A DNA stretch of 49,925 bases from CAZEMR01 sp964513465 (GTDB lineage: Bacteria; Bacteroidota; Ignavibacteria; Kapaibacteriales; UBA2268), in the NCBI GenBank assembly GCA_964513465.1, contig CAZEMR010000017.1, positions 1-49,925 of the forward strand, written 5' to 3'. Shown one piece after another: positions 1 to 7,153 of this stretch (position 1 is the first letter of the stretch; each line of letters begins with the position of its first letter). The position numbers and the translations under genes are program-made. A model generated the notes under the pieces. It was given only the letters and a program-made list of their open reading frames with translations, did not search any database and had not been told where the DNA came from.

Positions 1-912
1 GGCAATGAATCCCTATCGGGCAGGCTGAAGCGGGAATTGAGCGGATATATACATGATATTTCGCTCGAAAAAGGCCTTTCGGAAAATACCCGCGCCAGCT
101 ATGGTCATGATCTGGCAAGGTGGGCGGAATTCCTGGGTTCGAAGAATATCAAATCATTCGCCGATGCAAAGCGCAAAGACATCACTGATTTCCTGCGAAC
201 ACTGGCGGATATGGGTATCGGCCCGACTTCCCGCGCGCGCTACCTTAGCGCTGTCCGCGGCCTGCATAAATATCTGTTCGCCGAGGGCATGGCCGACCGC
301 GACGTCGCCGAAGCCGTTGATATGCCCAAATCCCGCCGAAAGCTGCCCGATACGCTTTCAATCGAGCAGGCGCTCTCTGTGCTCGATCAGCCCGATATAT
401 CATCTCCTGCGGGCATACGCGACCGCGCAATGCTCGAAACGCTCTATGCGTGCGGACTGCGCGTATCCGAGCTATGCACGCTGCGCCAGCGTGATATTAT
501 CGACGATGCCGAGATAATCCGCGTATTCGGCAAGGGATCGAAAGAACGGATCGTTCCGATCGGGCATTCCGCATTGGAATGGATCGAAAAATACCAGCGC
601 GAGGCACGGCCATTATTCATGAAAGCTAGTTCGGACGATATATTATTTCTGAATCAGCGGGGCAAGGGCCTTTCGCGTATGGGGATATGGAAAATCGTCG
701 ATCGAGCGGCACGCGACGCAGGACTCGACGTGCACGTCCATCCGCATATGTTCCGGCATTCCTTCGCCACGCATCTTCTCGAGGGCGGCGCCGACCTGCG
801 CGCTGTACAGGAAATGCTCGGCCATGCCGACATCGCCACCACCCAGATTTATACTCATATCGACAGCGACTATATAAGGGAAGTCCACCGCACATTCCAC
901 CCGCGTGCTTAG
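1..912 (+). CDS. xerD: Tyrosine recombinase XerD (5' end outside window)
   Basis: Site-specific tyrosine recombinase that resolves chromosome dimers at dif, working with XerC and FtsK. The frame is open to the left edge. A TTG at 37 can serve as a start but has no ribosome binding site, and E. coli XerD has several more residues before its SENT-like motif, so the true start probably lies at or beyond the edge. Counting from the TTG, the catalytic set is complete: R142 (GLRVSEL), K166 (GKGSKER), H237 and R240 (HMFRH), H263 (LGHAD) and nucleophile Y272 (IYTH). The C-terminus ends in HPRA, as E. coli XerD does, which favours XerD over XerC or a phage integrase. It is convergent with the ABC-F gene: the two stop codons overlap at 909-912. 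Confidence 0.93.
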   Translation, partial: GNESLSGRLKRELSGYIHDISLEKGLSENTRASYGHDLARWAEFLGSKNIKSFADAKRKDITDFLRTLADMGIGPTSRARYLSAVRGLHKYLFAEGMADRDVAEAVDMPKSRRKLPDTLSIEQALSVLDQPDISSPAGIRDRAMLETLYACGLRVSELCTLRQRDIIDDAEIIRVFGKGSKERIVPIGHSALEWIEKYQREARPLFMKASSDDILFLNQRGKGLSRMGIWKIVDRAARDAGLDVHVHPHMFRHSFATHLLEGGADLRAVQEMLGHADIATTQIYTHIDSDYIREVHRTFHPRA

Positions 913-2819
913 TCTCCGCGCAGCTCATCGGCTTTTTCTTCGAGCTCGAGCCACCGCGTAGTCATTTCGTCGATTTTTTCCGTCAGCTCTTCCAGTTCGC
1001 TGCTGATTTTTTGTAATTCTTTATAATCGGTAATTTCTCCTGAATAGGCTTTTCGCTCGATTTCGGCTTTTTTGTCTTCGAGTGCGGGAAGTTCATTTTC
1101 GATCGAATCATACTCGCGCTGCTCTTTATATGAGAGCTTGCGATTCGTTCGAGGCGAGTTGTCGCGTTTTGGCTTGTTCTGGCGTTCGGTTGCACGCTGC
1201 TGCGCCGATAGCTTATCCTCGGCCTCTTTTTTTACAAGGTAATGCGTGTAATTGCCGGGAAATTCGCGAGTATTCCCCTTGCCATCGAAGACGATTATGG
1301 TATCGACCGTACGGTCGAGAAATGCGCGGTCGTGCGAGACAACGAGCAGAACTCCATAGAAATCATCGAGATAGTCCTCCAGCGCGTGAAGAGTCTGGAT
1401 ATCGAAATCATTGGTCGGCTCATCGAGGAACAATACATTTGGATTGCTCATTAATACACGCAAAAGCGCCAGGCGTCGCTTTTCTCCGCCGGAGAGGGTG
1501 CTTACCCATGCGGAATGCTGCCGCCTCGGAAACTGGAATCGGTCGAGCAGATCGCGGGCCGTAAGGTAGCGCTCGCGGCCCTCGCCGACGTCGATATATT
1601 CGGCGACCTCGCGCAATACGCTGATGACGCTCTGGTCGTCGCGCATATCGACGATCTCCTGCCGGAAGAAGCCGATATTGATAGTGCCGCCGATCTTGAT
1701 TCGGCCTTCGTCGGGAGGGATATGACCGGCCAGAACCTCGAGCAGCGTTGACTTCCCGGAACCATTGGGACCGATTATGCCGATGCGGTCTTTAGGCCGT
1801 GCGACGTATGTGAATTCATGGAACAGCAGCTTGCCGCCGCGGGATTTATCTATATAGTAAGCCTCTATAATTCTTTTGCCCAGAAAGACTTTGCCCAATT
1901 CGATCTTGATCTTTTTCTCCTCGGGGCGGACGGTGTGCTTTTTGAGTTCCTCGATCCAGTCGGTGCGGCTTTTCTGTTTTTTGCGGCGGGCAGGAGCACC
2001 GCGCTCGAGCCAGATCATCTCTGTTCGCAGGCGGGATTTCAGGTGTTCGATGCGAGACTCCTGGGCCTGGAGCAATGCCTCCTTTTGCTCAAGATAATCC
2101 GCATAGCTGCCCGGATAGCTGAAGATTTTATGCTGGTCGATCTCGATTATCCGGTTGGCGACGGCATCGAGAAAGTAGCGGTCGTGTGTGACAAACATCA
2201 GCGAATTTCCGGCCATCATCATTCTGTCCTGCAGCCACTGCACTGAGTCGGCGTCGAGATGGTTAGTGGGCTCGTCGAGTATCAGGAAGTCCGGCTGCGA
2301 AACCAGGGCGCGCGCCAGTGCCACACGTTTTTTCATACCGCCGGAGAATTTGGACACATCCGCATAGAAATCCTCTATGCCCAGCGCTCCGAGAGTTTTC
2401 TTGGCCTCGGCTTCGAGAGTCCAGCCGCCGGTATGCTCGATTTTCTGAGTCAGGCTCTGCACCCTTTCCGAAAGCGCGGCGTCGAACGATTTCTCCAGCC
2501 GGCGGCAGAGCGTGCGGTATTCTTCCAGAATATCGAACACCTCGCGGCGTGATTTCATAACTGCGTCGAGCGGGGTGTCGGTTTCGCGAAAATCCGGCGC
2601 CTGCTCGAGGAATTCAAGCCGGACGCCGCTGTTGAATGTGACCTCGCCGGCGTCGGGCGTTACTATACCGGCGATTATTTTCATCAGAGTAGTCTTGCCA
2701 GTGCCGTTTTTGCCGATTATTCCGAGCCGCTCTCCGGAGTCCATCCCGAAGGAGACTCCCTCGAACAAGAGCTTGTCCTCGTAGTGTTTGCTTAGATTAT
2801 GGCAGGAAAATATTGTCAT
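909..2819 (-). CDS. ABC-F family ATP-binding protein (Uup-like)
   Basis: Soluble twin-ATPase of the ABC-F family, whose members act on ribosomes or in nucleic acid metabolism rather than in transport. There are no membrane segments. The first ABC domain has a Walker A (GKNGTGKTT, residues 36-44), a signature FSGGMKKR and Walker B LILDEPTNHLD. A basic linker (RRKKQKSR) comes next, then a second ABC domain with GPNGSGKST, LSGGEKRR and LFLDEPTND. The last ~100 residues are a charged coiled coil after a K/N/R-rich stretch. That tail, and a length of 636 aa, match Uup, which binds DNA and branched intermediates through its C-terminal domain. Uup is therefore the best subfamily guess, but the symbol is left blank. 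No clear ribosome binding site is seen upstream. Confidence 0.9.
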   Translation of the reverse strand: MTIFSCHNLSKHYEDKLLFEGVSFGMDSGERLGIIGKNGTGKTTLMKIIAGIVTPDAGEVTFNSGVRLEFLEQAPDFRETDTPLDAVMKSRREVFDILEEYRTLCRRLEKSFDAALSERVQSLTQKIEHTGGWTLEAEAKKTLGALGIEDFYADVSKFSGGMKKRVALARALVSQPDFLILDEPTNHLDADSVQWLQDRMMMAGNSLMFVTHDRYFLDAVANRIIEIDQHKIFSYPGSYADYLEQKEALLQAQESRIEHLKSRLRTEMIWLERGAPARRKKQKSRTDWIEELKKHTVRPEEKKIKIELGKVFLGKRIIEAYYIDKSRGGKLLFHEFTYVARPKDRIGIIGPNGSGKSTLLEVLAGHIPPDEGRIKIGGTINIGFFRQEIVDMRDDQSVISVLREVAEYIDVGEGRERYLTARDLLDRFQFPRRQHSAWVSTLSGGEKRRLALLRVLMSNPNVLFLDEPTNDFDIQTLHALEDYLDDFYGVLLVVSHDRAFLDRTVDTIIVFDGKGNTREFPGNYTHYLVKKEAEDKLSAQQRATERQNKPKRDNSPRTNRKLSYKEQREYDSIENELPALEDKKAEIERKAYSGEITDYKELQKISSELEELTEKIDEMTTRWLELEEKADELRGD

Positions 2820-3027
2820 AATTATATGTATAAGTCCTTTGGCTAAAATAAATTTCCAATTTAAATATTATGTTACGAAAATTCATGTAAAATTATTATA
2901 ATATTTTAAAATCAAGTGCGGCGATCGAACGTCCACACTTAGGAAAACCACACACAAATTAAAACGACTCAATCGCTTACCGGACATATGACCTAAGATT
3001 TCTTTCAGTATTAAATGCGGGGTAATT

Positions 3028-3831
3028 ATGAAAAAACAACATATTATTCTTACCAGCGATTTCGGACTCGACGGCAGCTATGTAGGCCTGATGAAGGGCG
3101 TTATCGCGCGGATAGCCCCATTCGCCGATACGCTTGACCTCACCCACGCCATCGAGCCGCAGAACATCCGCCAGGGCTCATTTATTCTTAAAAATGCTAT
3201 GCGATATTTCCCCGACGGCTCGATTTACCTGACTGTTATCGACCCCGGAGTCGGCTCCCACCGCCGGTCGATTGCCGCAAAATGCTGCGACAGCTATTTT
3301 ATTGCGCCGGACAACGGAGTGCTGAGCTATATCTTCGACGATCACGAACCCGAAGTCGTGGTCGAGCTTACCGAATCGGAATATCATATCGAGCCTGTGT
3401 CGGATACATTCCACGGACGGGATATTTTCGCACCCGCAGCGGCCCATATTGCGGCCGGTATAGACATCAAAAAGCTTGGGCGGGAGATAGCGCCGGACAG
3501 CCTGGAGCGGCTGCATCCGCCGGTCTGCTTTATTGACCGCGAGGGCATTCTGCATGGCGAGATTGTTTATGCGGATTCATTCGGGAATCTGATCACATCG
3601 GTATCGCGGGATTTTTTGCAGCAAAACCAGAAGAAGGGCAAAAACTGGATTTTCACGATCAAGGGTAAGAAGATTTTCGGCCTTAGCAAGACTTATTCCG
3701 ATGTCGAAATCGGTAAATTCATAGCTTATTTCGGAAGCTCGAATTATCTGGAGATCGGCGTGCGCAACGGTAACGCAGCCAATGTGATCGGCACTAAGAG
3801 TAATCTGGAATTCAGCGGCGAACTTGTTTGA
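3028..3831 (+). CDS. SAM hydrolase (DUF62 / SAM hydroxide adenosyltransferase)
   Basis: Member of the DUF62 family, which splits S-adenosylmethionine into adenosine and methionine using hydroxide; relatives are fluorinases and chlorinases. The N-terminus has the family start TSDFG (D11). The Asp-Arg-His triad of the hydrolase branch is present as D72 (IDPGVG), R79 and H129 (TFHGRDIFAP), with the seven-residue D-to-R spacing of characterised hydrolases. The C-terminal domain carries the adenine-side motif YADSFGNLITS. The 267 aa length is normal. A GGGG stretch precedes the ATG by about six bases. The gene is divergent from the ABC-F gene across 208 bases and ends six bases before the convergent histidine kinase gene. 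Hydrolase rather than halogenase is inferred from the triad. Confidence 0.9.
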   Translation: MKKQHIILTSDFGLDGSYVGLMKGVIARIAPFADTLDLTHAIEPQNIRQGSFILKNAMRYFPDGSIYLTVIDPGVGSHRRSIAAKCCDSYFIAPDNGVLSYIFDDHEPEVVVELTESEYHIEPVSDTFHGRDIFAPAAAHIAAGIDIKKLGREIAPDSLERLHPPVCFIDREGILHGEIVYADSFGNLITSVSRDFLQQNQKKGKNWIFTIKGKKIFGLSKTYSDVEIGKFIAYFGSSNYLEIGVRNGNAANVIGTKSNLEFSGELV

Positions 3832-3837
3832 TCCGAA

Positions 3838-5229
3838 TTATTTACATGGCAAAACGACGGTGAATTTTGCTCCGTCGCCGGGTATGCTATCGACTGATAT
3901 GGAGCCATCGAGCGTATCGATGCAGCCCTTTGCTATGCTTAAGCCCAGGCCGGTGCCCTCGATCGCTCCGATATTGCTGCCGCGTATGAATGGTTCGAAT
4001 ATGGATTCGGACTCGTGGGGTTCGACACCGATCCCTTCGTTTTCGATGGTTATCGAGCAGATTTTGCGTTTTTGCTTAAGGATTATATATATTGGCGATC
4101 CCGCGGCTGAATATATCACAGCATTCATGAGTATATTGCTCAGCGCTGTGCGTAATAGCTCGGGGTCTGTACTGATTATCATTTCGGGTTTTTGCTGCTT
4201 CAGGATAATTTTTCGATCAGATTTCGCTTTGGGGCTGATTTCGTCGATAATCCCGCGGCATAATTTATTCAGATCGACTTTTATATTATTAATTTCGAGC
4301 AGATCGGATTCGATACGGCCAACCATGAGCACATTCTCCAGCAAACGGGTCAACGTCGAGACCGCATTTTTGATCATCTTATTTTTCCGCCGGAATTCCT
4401 CGGAATTGCATTCCTCATAAAGGCTTTCCATCAGCTCTGAAGCGGTCATGATGACGGTGAGCGGTGTGCGGTATTCGTGGCTGATCATCGATATGAAGCG
4501 ACTTTTCATTGCGTTGAGCTCTTTTTCTTTTTGCCAGGCGCGGACGATTTCGTCTTTCGACCGGCTGAGCTTTTCTTCGGCGATTGTACGGCGGGATACT
4601 TCCTCACGCAGCCCGGCCATCAATTCCTCGAGTTTTTGGGTGCGGCTGGATACTTTTTCCTCGAGCTGGGCAGTAAGCATAACTAAATTGGTCTGATTGG
4701 ATTTGAGGCGTGAGATGTCAGTTATTCCGCACAAACACAGCGAAAACTCACCCATACTGTCGTGGGTGGGAAAGCTGTTGATTCGGACCTCGAGCAATTC
4801 TCCGGATCGGGTATTGAGCGCAATATCCATATCCGAATTGTTGCCGGAATTAATGACATCGCGGCAGTGCAGAAAGAATGAATGCTGATATTTGCCGTTG
4901 GTAAATATATTCAGATGCTCTCCGATTAGCTGGTTTTTCTCGTAGCCTAGCCATTGGCAGAGTGTCTGGTTTACATCGGTCAGGAAGCCGTGGGTATCGA
5001 CTGTAACCAGACCCACCGGCGCGTTGTCGAACAAATTTCGGTACCGATCGCGGCTATTGCTTAGCTGCTCGTGCATTAATCGCAGCTCTTCGTTCTGGGC
5101 TTCGAGTTCGATCTGATAGACGCTTAGCTCGTGGATCAGCGATGCGGGATCGCGCCATTTGAGCATTTCCCGGATAGCCTCTTCGGATATTGCCGTATTT
5201 CCGGACATTTTCAACATTTCCAATAGCAT
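3838..5229 (-). CDS. Soluble PAS-domain sensor histidine kinase (orphan)
   Basis: Cytoplasmic sensor kinase with no transmembrane segment. Order of parts: an N-terminal coiled-coil lead (about 30-60), a PAS domain (60-175, with FDNAPVGLVTVD and WLGYEKNQLIGE), a second coiled coil (180-240), a HisKA dimerisation domain with phospho-acceptor H251 (ISHEYRTPL), and a HATPase_c domain with an N box (NILMNAV), a G1 box (NEGIG, Asn where Asp is commonest), an F box (IFEPFIRG) and a G2 box (GTGLGLSIAKG). No response regulator gene is next to it, so its partner is unknown. An alternative start eight residues in has a better-placed GGAA; the first ATG has no visible ribosome binding site. The signal cannot be read from the PAS sequence. 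Confidence 0.9.
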   Translation of the reverse strand: MLLEMLKMSGNTAISEEAIREMLKWRDPASLIHELSVYQIELEAQNEELRLMHEQLSNSRDRYRNLFDNAPVGLVTVDTHGFLTDVNQTLCQWLGYEKNQLIGEHLNIFTNGKYQHSFFLHCRDVINSGNNSDMDIALNTRSGELLEVRINSFPTHDSMGEFSLCLCGITDISRLKSNQTNLVMLTAQLEEKVSSRTQKLEELMAGLREEVSRRTIAEEKLSRSKDEIVRAWQKEKELNAMKSRFISMISHEYRTPLTVIMTASELMESLYEECNSEEFRRKNKMIKNAVSTLTRLLENVLMVGRIESDLLEINNIKVDLNKLCRGIIDEISPKAKSDRKIILKQQKPEMIISTDPELLRTALSNILMNAVIYSAAGSPIYIILKQKRKICSITIENEGIGVEPHESESIFEPFIRGSNIGAIEGTGLGLSIAKGCIDTLDGSISVDSIPGDGAKFTVVLPCK

Positions 5230-5291
5230 GTTTGATAATAAGGAAGGCGGTGTATTTTTATCTACCCGAAAAGGAATTTAATAAATTTTAT

Positions 5292-5313
5292 TATATTACC
5301 CAAGAGTAATATA
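5292..5313. repeat. Perfect 8-bp inverted repeat upstream of the kinase gene
   Basis: TATATTAC and GTAATATA are separated by six bases in the AT-rich gap between rtcB and the histidine kinase, both on the minus strand. It could be an operator or a weak hairpin. It is too AT-rich and lacks a T-run on the minus strand, so it is not called a terminator. Confidence 0.3.
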
Positions 5314-5351
5314 CATAATTTTTTCTCATAGTATTTTAATTCAAAATTCAT

Positions 5352-6518
5352 TTATCCCTTGACTACAGCGAGCGGGGTCATCTCTCTGATTATCCGCACC
5401 AGGTCTTTCTGGTTGGCCATCACCATTGATATGTCTTTATAACACGAGGCCGCTTCGTCCAGATCCGCCGGACTGCGCAGGGAATGTATGATTCCGCGGC
5501 TTTCGAGCATTTCCGCTTCGCGCCGAAGGTCCAGCCTGCGGCGGGCTTCGCGGCGGCCCATCACCCGGCCGGCGCCGTGGGAACAGGACATAAAGCTATC
5601 CGGATTGCCCAGCCCCTCGACTATATACGACTTTGCGCCCTGCGATCCGGGGATGATGCCGGTTTCGCCGGATTTGGCGCTGGTCGCGCCCTTTCGGTGG
5701 ACAAACACCTTCTCGCCGAAATGCTCTTCGAGCGCGGCATAGTTGTGGGCTATATTTATAATCGGGAAGAAATTGACATCGCCGAATACCTCGCGGACGG
5801 ACTGCCGGATGCGCTCCATCATCAGGCGGCGGTTGGCCAGCGCGAAGTCGGTGCAGTAGCGCATTTCGCGGAAGTATTCGTCGGCTTCGGGGGTTTCCGC
5901 GTCGAGCCATGCGAGGTCCCATTTCGGATCGACACCGCGGCCGCCCTTCTGGTTCATCTTTTTAGCGAGTTTGTTATAATAATCGGCGACCTGTTTGCCG
6001 ATATTGCGGCTGCCGGAGTGCACCATTACCCAGATGAAGCCGTCGTCGCCGCGCTGGAGTTCGATAAAGTGATTGCCGCCGCCGAGTGTGCCCAGTTGCT
6101 GGGTAGCTTTCTTGAATTCCTGCGAAGCAATGCGGGGATTGCCGTAATCGGCCAGGCGGGGCATCAGCTCCGGGTCCTGCGGCTTCTTGTGCCATTTGAA
6201 TCCGAGCGGCACCTGATTGCGGATTTTGTTGATTACCTTTGTTAAATCTTCGCGCGAGGCATCGGTTAGCGTGGTTTTCATCGAGCACATTCCGCAGCCG
6301 ATATCCACCCCGACGGCATTCGGGATAATCGCGCCGCGAGTGGCCAGCACCCCGCCTATCGGCATACCGAAGCCCTGGTGGGCGTCGGGCATTAGCGCCA
6401 CATGGCGAAACGCAAATGGCAGATTCGAAAGATTTTCGGCCTGGCGGCGGGCGCCTTCCTCGAGGTCGGCCAGCCACAGCCGGATTGGTATTTTGCCTGT
6501 TGTAATTTCCTGAATCAT
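5352..6518 (-). CDS. rtcB: RtcB family RNA ligase (3'-phosphate/5'-OH RNA ligase)
   Basis: GTP- and Mn-dependent ligase that joins RNA 2',3'-cyclic phosphate or 3'-phosphate ends to 5'-OH ends; it serves in RNA repair in bacteria. Family motifs run the full length: DAHQGFGMPIGG (45-56), VGVDIGCGM with D72 and C75 as metal ligands, GGGNHFIEL (N149, H150), HSGSRNIG (H167), AHNYA (H258), HRKGAT, IIPGSQGAKSY, and SCSHGAGR with H314 as the predicted guanylylated histidine. It ends in AVVKG, the usual RtcB terminus. At 388 aa it belongs to the short bacterial group. No archease, RtcA or RtcR is nearby. The 18-base gap to the upstream lipoprotein gene on the same strand suggests cotranscription. Confidence 0.93.
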   Translation of the reverse strand: MIQEITTGKIPIRLWLADLEEGARRQAENLSNLPFAFRHVALMPDAHQGFGMPIGGVLATRGAIIPNAVGVDIGCGMCSMKTTLTDASREDLTKVINKIRNQVPLGFKWHKKPQDPELMPRLADYGNPRIASQEFKKATQQLGTLGGGNHFIELQRGDDGFIWVMVHSGSRNIGKQVADYYNKLAKKMNQKGGRGVDPKWDLAWLDAETPEADEYFREMRYCTDFALANRRLMMERIRQSVREVFGDVNFFPIINIAHNYAALEEHFGEKVFVHRKGATSAKSGETGIIPGSQGAKSYIVEGLGNPDSFMSCSHGAGRVMGRREARRRLDLRREAEMLESRGIIHSLRSPADLDEAASCYKDISMVMANQKDLVRIIREMTPLAVVKG

Positions 6519-6536
6519 AATTCTTTATAATTAATT

Positions 6537-6962
6537 CTACTGTTTTCTGATATATTCAATTCCCCAATCCTCGTTGTCATATTTAATGTAAATTATCGAA
6601 AACCGTCGATTGGAGTCGTTCATTGCGCTGACTACATGCATTGTGTAATTGCTGTTGCGCTGGCGGTCGGCGCCGTTCTGGATGCTGTTTTCGATTATCT
6701 TCCCCGATTTTTCGAATTCATTATCCTCAATGAATTCAATCACTTCGTCGAGGTAATCGCCATTCTGGCAGACCAGCGTATCATAGCGCGGAGTGATTTT
6801 GCCGGGCTCCGAGCAGATGTCGTCCAGCAATCCGGGGTCGCGCAGCACAGCTTCGGCATACATCAGCCGATCGGCCGGATCGCCACTTTTCATTTTTTCG
6901 AAATCGACTGTGCTGCATCCGGCAAGGATGACGGCGACAACAGCCAGCATGAGCTTTTTCAT
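6537..6962 (-). CDS. Small predicted lipoprotein, unknown function
   Basis: About 141 aa with an N-terminal signal (MKK followed by a hydrophobic core) and a clear lipobox LAGC, so it is probably an outer-membrane lipoprotein. The mature part is acidic and soluble-looking, with two cysteines (DDICSEP and TLVCQNG) that could form a disulfide. I do not recognise a family. An in-frame ATG two codons upstream (6968) is an alternative start; the one chosen has GGAA six bases before it. A strong Bacteroidota-type promoter lies at 7003-7034, predicting a start of transcription near 6996. It is probably the first gene of a lipoprotein-rtcB unit. Confidence 0.7.
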   Translation of the reverse strand: MKKLMLAVVAVILAGCSTVDFEKMKSGDPADRLMYAEAVLRDPGLLDDICSEPGKITPRYDTLVCQNGDYLDEVIEFIEDNEFEKSGKIIENSIQNGADRQRNSNYTMHVVSAMNDSNRRFSIIYIKYDNEDWGIEYIRKQ

Positions 6963-7002
6963 TGTCATTTCCGTATCATTCTATTAAATCAAGGAATTAT
7001 TC

Positions 7003-7034
7003 CAAAATTAATATAATATTTCGATCCGACAAAA
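7003..7034 (-). promoter_or_regulatory. Bacteroidota-type promoter for the lipoprotein-rtcB unit
   Basis: Read on the minus strand: TTTTG (7030-7034), 19 bases, TAATTTTG (7003-7010). This is a full match to the Bacteroidota -33/-7 consensus (TTTG, then TAnnTTTG). It would place the transcript start about 30 bases before the chosen ATG. Confidence 0.65.
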
Positions 7035-7114
7035 CGCGCGACGCACCCGGCCGAATGATATTTCATCATAATTAAACTCTTATCGGGATATATATATATT
7101 TTGATATTAATTAT

Positions 7115-7122
7115 TATATTTG
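7115..7122 (+). promoter_or_regulatory. Possible -7 element for the TIR-PLP gene
   Basis: TATATTTG matches the Bacteroidota -7 consensus TAnnTTTG and lies 31 bases before the ATG. No TTG is found at the expected -33 distance, so this is a half-site only, possibly needing an activator or simply a chance match in AT-rich DNA. Confidence 0.35.
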
Positions 7123-7153
7123 TTTTGAATTCCGAAATAAATATTATGACGCA

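Noticed and set aside
1..912. Tyrosine recombinase at the edge as a sign of a phage or integrative element
   Set aside because: The protein has full XerD features including the HPRA end, and no integrase-associated genes, att repeats or tRNA target are next to it.
2820..3027. AT-rich divergent gap as a replication origin or hidden gene
   Set aside because: No DnaA-box cluster, no open frame and no clear promoter consensus could be seen in either direction.
3838..5229. Loss of ATP binding in the histidine kinase because of Asn in the G1 box
   Set aside because: Asn at this place is seen in many active kinases, and the H, N, F and G2 boxes are intact.
5484..6245. Long open frame on the plus strand opposite rtcB (253 codons)
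   Set aside because: It is antisense to a complete RtcB with all motifs, has no ribosome binding site and encodes a low-quality Ala/Val/Arg-rich sequence, as expected of codon-bias shadows.
7035..7153. AT-rich DNA before the TIR-PLP gene as a sign of recent transfer
   Set aside because: Most intergenic DNA in the window is equally AT-rich, and the gene itself has the same codon style as its neighbours.
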